A DNA stretch of 64,000 bases from assembly GCA_026225945.1 (NCBI GenBank), contig JAMJFZ010002476.1:434001-498000 (forward strand). Direction: 5' to 3'. The notes beneath the pieces were generated by a model. It worked only from the letters and a program-made list of their open reading frames with translations, made no database searches and was not told where the DNA came from. A program made the translations under genes and the position numbers. Positions 55,319 through 64,000 of the stretch are shown piece by piece. Each line of letters begins with the position of its first letter. Positions within the stretch are counted from its first letter, which is position 1. This DNA is from Cricetomys ansorgei (taxonomy: Eukaryota; Chordata; Mammalia; Rodentia; Nesomyidae).

Positions 55319-55818
55319 TGTGCCCACGCTTAGATCCCCCAAACCAAGGAGTCCGATCTGATGCAAAACACACAGGGTCTCTTTATTCAAACTCGAGCCG
55401 GGGCCATACGCCTCCCTGACACATCAGGAGCGTGGTGGCAGCCCCGCTCACAGGGGGAGTAGAGTTTATATAGGGAAAAAAAACCGCAAGCAGGGACTTA
55501 CATGCCTTGACATTTCAGGATTGGCCCAGGGGGTTGACCTAAAATGATTGGTAGGTATTGATCGGGCCTGGTGACCAATGAGGAGGCAGGAAAACTAAGA
55601 ATGCCTTACGGAGCCTGTCTGGTGTTTGCACTGAGAGGTTAGGAGTTTCTGATAAGCCCGTTCTCAGCAACCGTGGGGAGTAGCACTGCTGGACTCCGTG
55701 TTCCCTAGGGGAGAGGGGAGACTCCAGGAGTTGCAATTAAGTTTAGCTTTCTAGCTGACATTTGACTCTGTTCTCTTTCAAGGACAGAGAAGCTGGAGAA
55801 GTTTCTTAGTTGAGTCTT
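55319..55818 (-). mobile_element. Antisense ERV LTR inserted in U6 promoter region
   Basis: tgtgcccacgcttag at the left, gacagagaagctggagaagt near the right, and a reverse-strand aataaagagaccc signal near the left edge. Its right edge ends about 58 nt before the ATG of first-exon copy 6. Confidence 0.6.
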
Positions 55819-55844
55819 CTCACTGCCGACTGCCTGCTTGGTTG

Positions 55845-55875
55845 GCGGGACACCCAGACTCATCAGATGCACGAA

Positions 55876-55878
<3 letters not shown>
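55845..55878 (+). other. First-exon copy 6, nearest candidate for gene D exon 1
   Basis: gactcatcagatgcacgaa, then ATG (55876-55878) and donor GTGAGTA, 4.0 kb before the gene D KRAB exon. Confidence 0.55.

Positions 55879-64000
<8,122 letters not shown>

Overview
The window is nuclear DNA of a muroid rodent; I cannot fix the species from the sequence. The evidence is the repeat content: B1 SINEs with the 'tttaatcccagcact' core and a 3' end of the 'gagaaaccctgtctc' type, B2-type SINEs ('agatggctca...agcac'), long CA/TG runs, a rodent L1 3' UTR and IAP-like or other rodent LTRs. Genes have introns with GT-AG borders. There are no prokaryotic features.

The genes form a KRAB zinc-finger (KZFP) cluster. 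Gene A is on the minus strand (start codon at 14544-14542, stop at 3895-3893). The exons join in frame to 606 codons: ATG, a 127-nt KRAB-A exon, a 58-nt linker exon and a 14-finger exon. Genes B, C and D are on the plus strand with the same exon plan. Gene B (22.5-27.7 kb) is broken: the 5' part of its finger exon is missing, it carries stops and frameshifts, and a 2.3-kb class II (ERVK/IAP-like) provirus with a perfect 6-bp target duplication sits inside the finger array. Gene C (KRAB at 39.5 kb, fingers at 40.1-41.7 kb) is intact at 571 codons and has four degenerate finger units. Gene D (KRAB at 59.9 kb, fingers from 62.6 kb) has a one-base deletion that stops the frame after 311 codons. 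Its array continues in the shifted frame past the window end.

Between the genes, a module with CCAAT boxes, a first exon ending ATG|GTGAG and GC-rich intron sequence is repeated on the plus strand. Copies of the first exon end at 18263, 22479, 34334, 36888, 45812 and 55878, but only three plus-strand KRAB exons exist. Genes C and D may therefore each have more than one possible promoter and first exon. The copies differ in decay: two have no recognisable CCAAT boxes, and in another an antisense LTR separates the upstream promoter region from the exon. Gene A uses a homologous promoter in the opposite direction.

The remaining sequence is SINEs, old L1 fragments, solo LTRs (two with 4-bp target duplications) and microsatellites. 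KZFPs are known to recruit TRIM28/KAP1 through KRAB and to silence retroelements in germ line and early embryo. That role is inferred from the family; targets cannot be read from this sequence. I see no non-KZFP protein-coding gene and no tRNA, rRNA or CRISPR.
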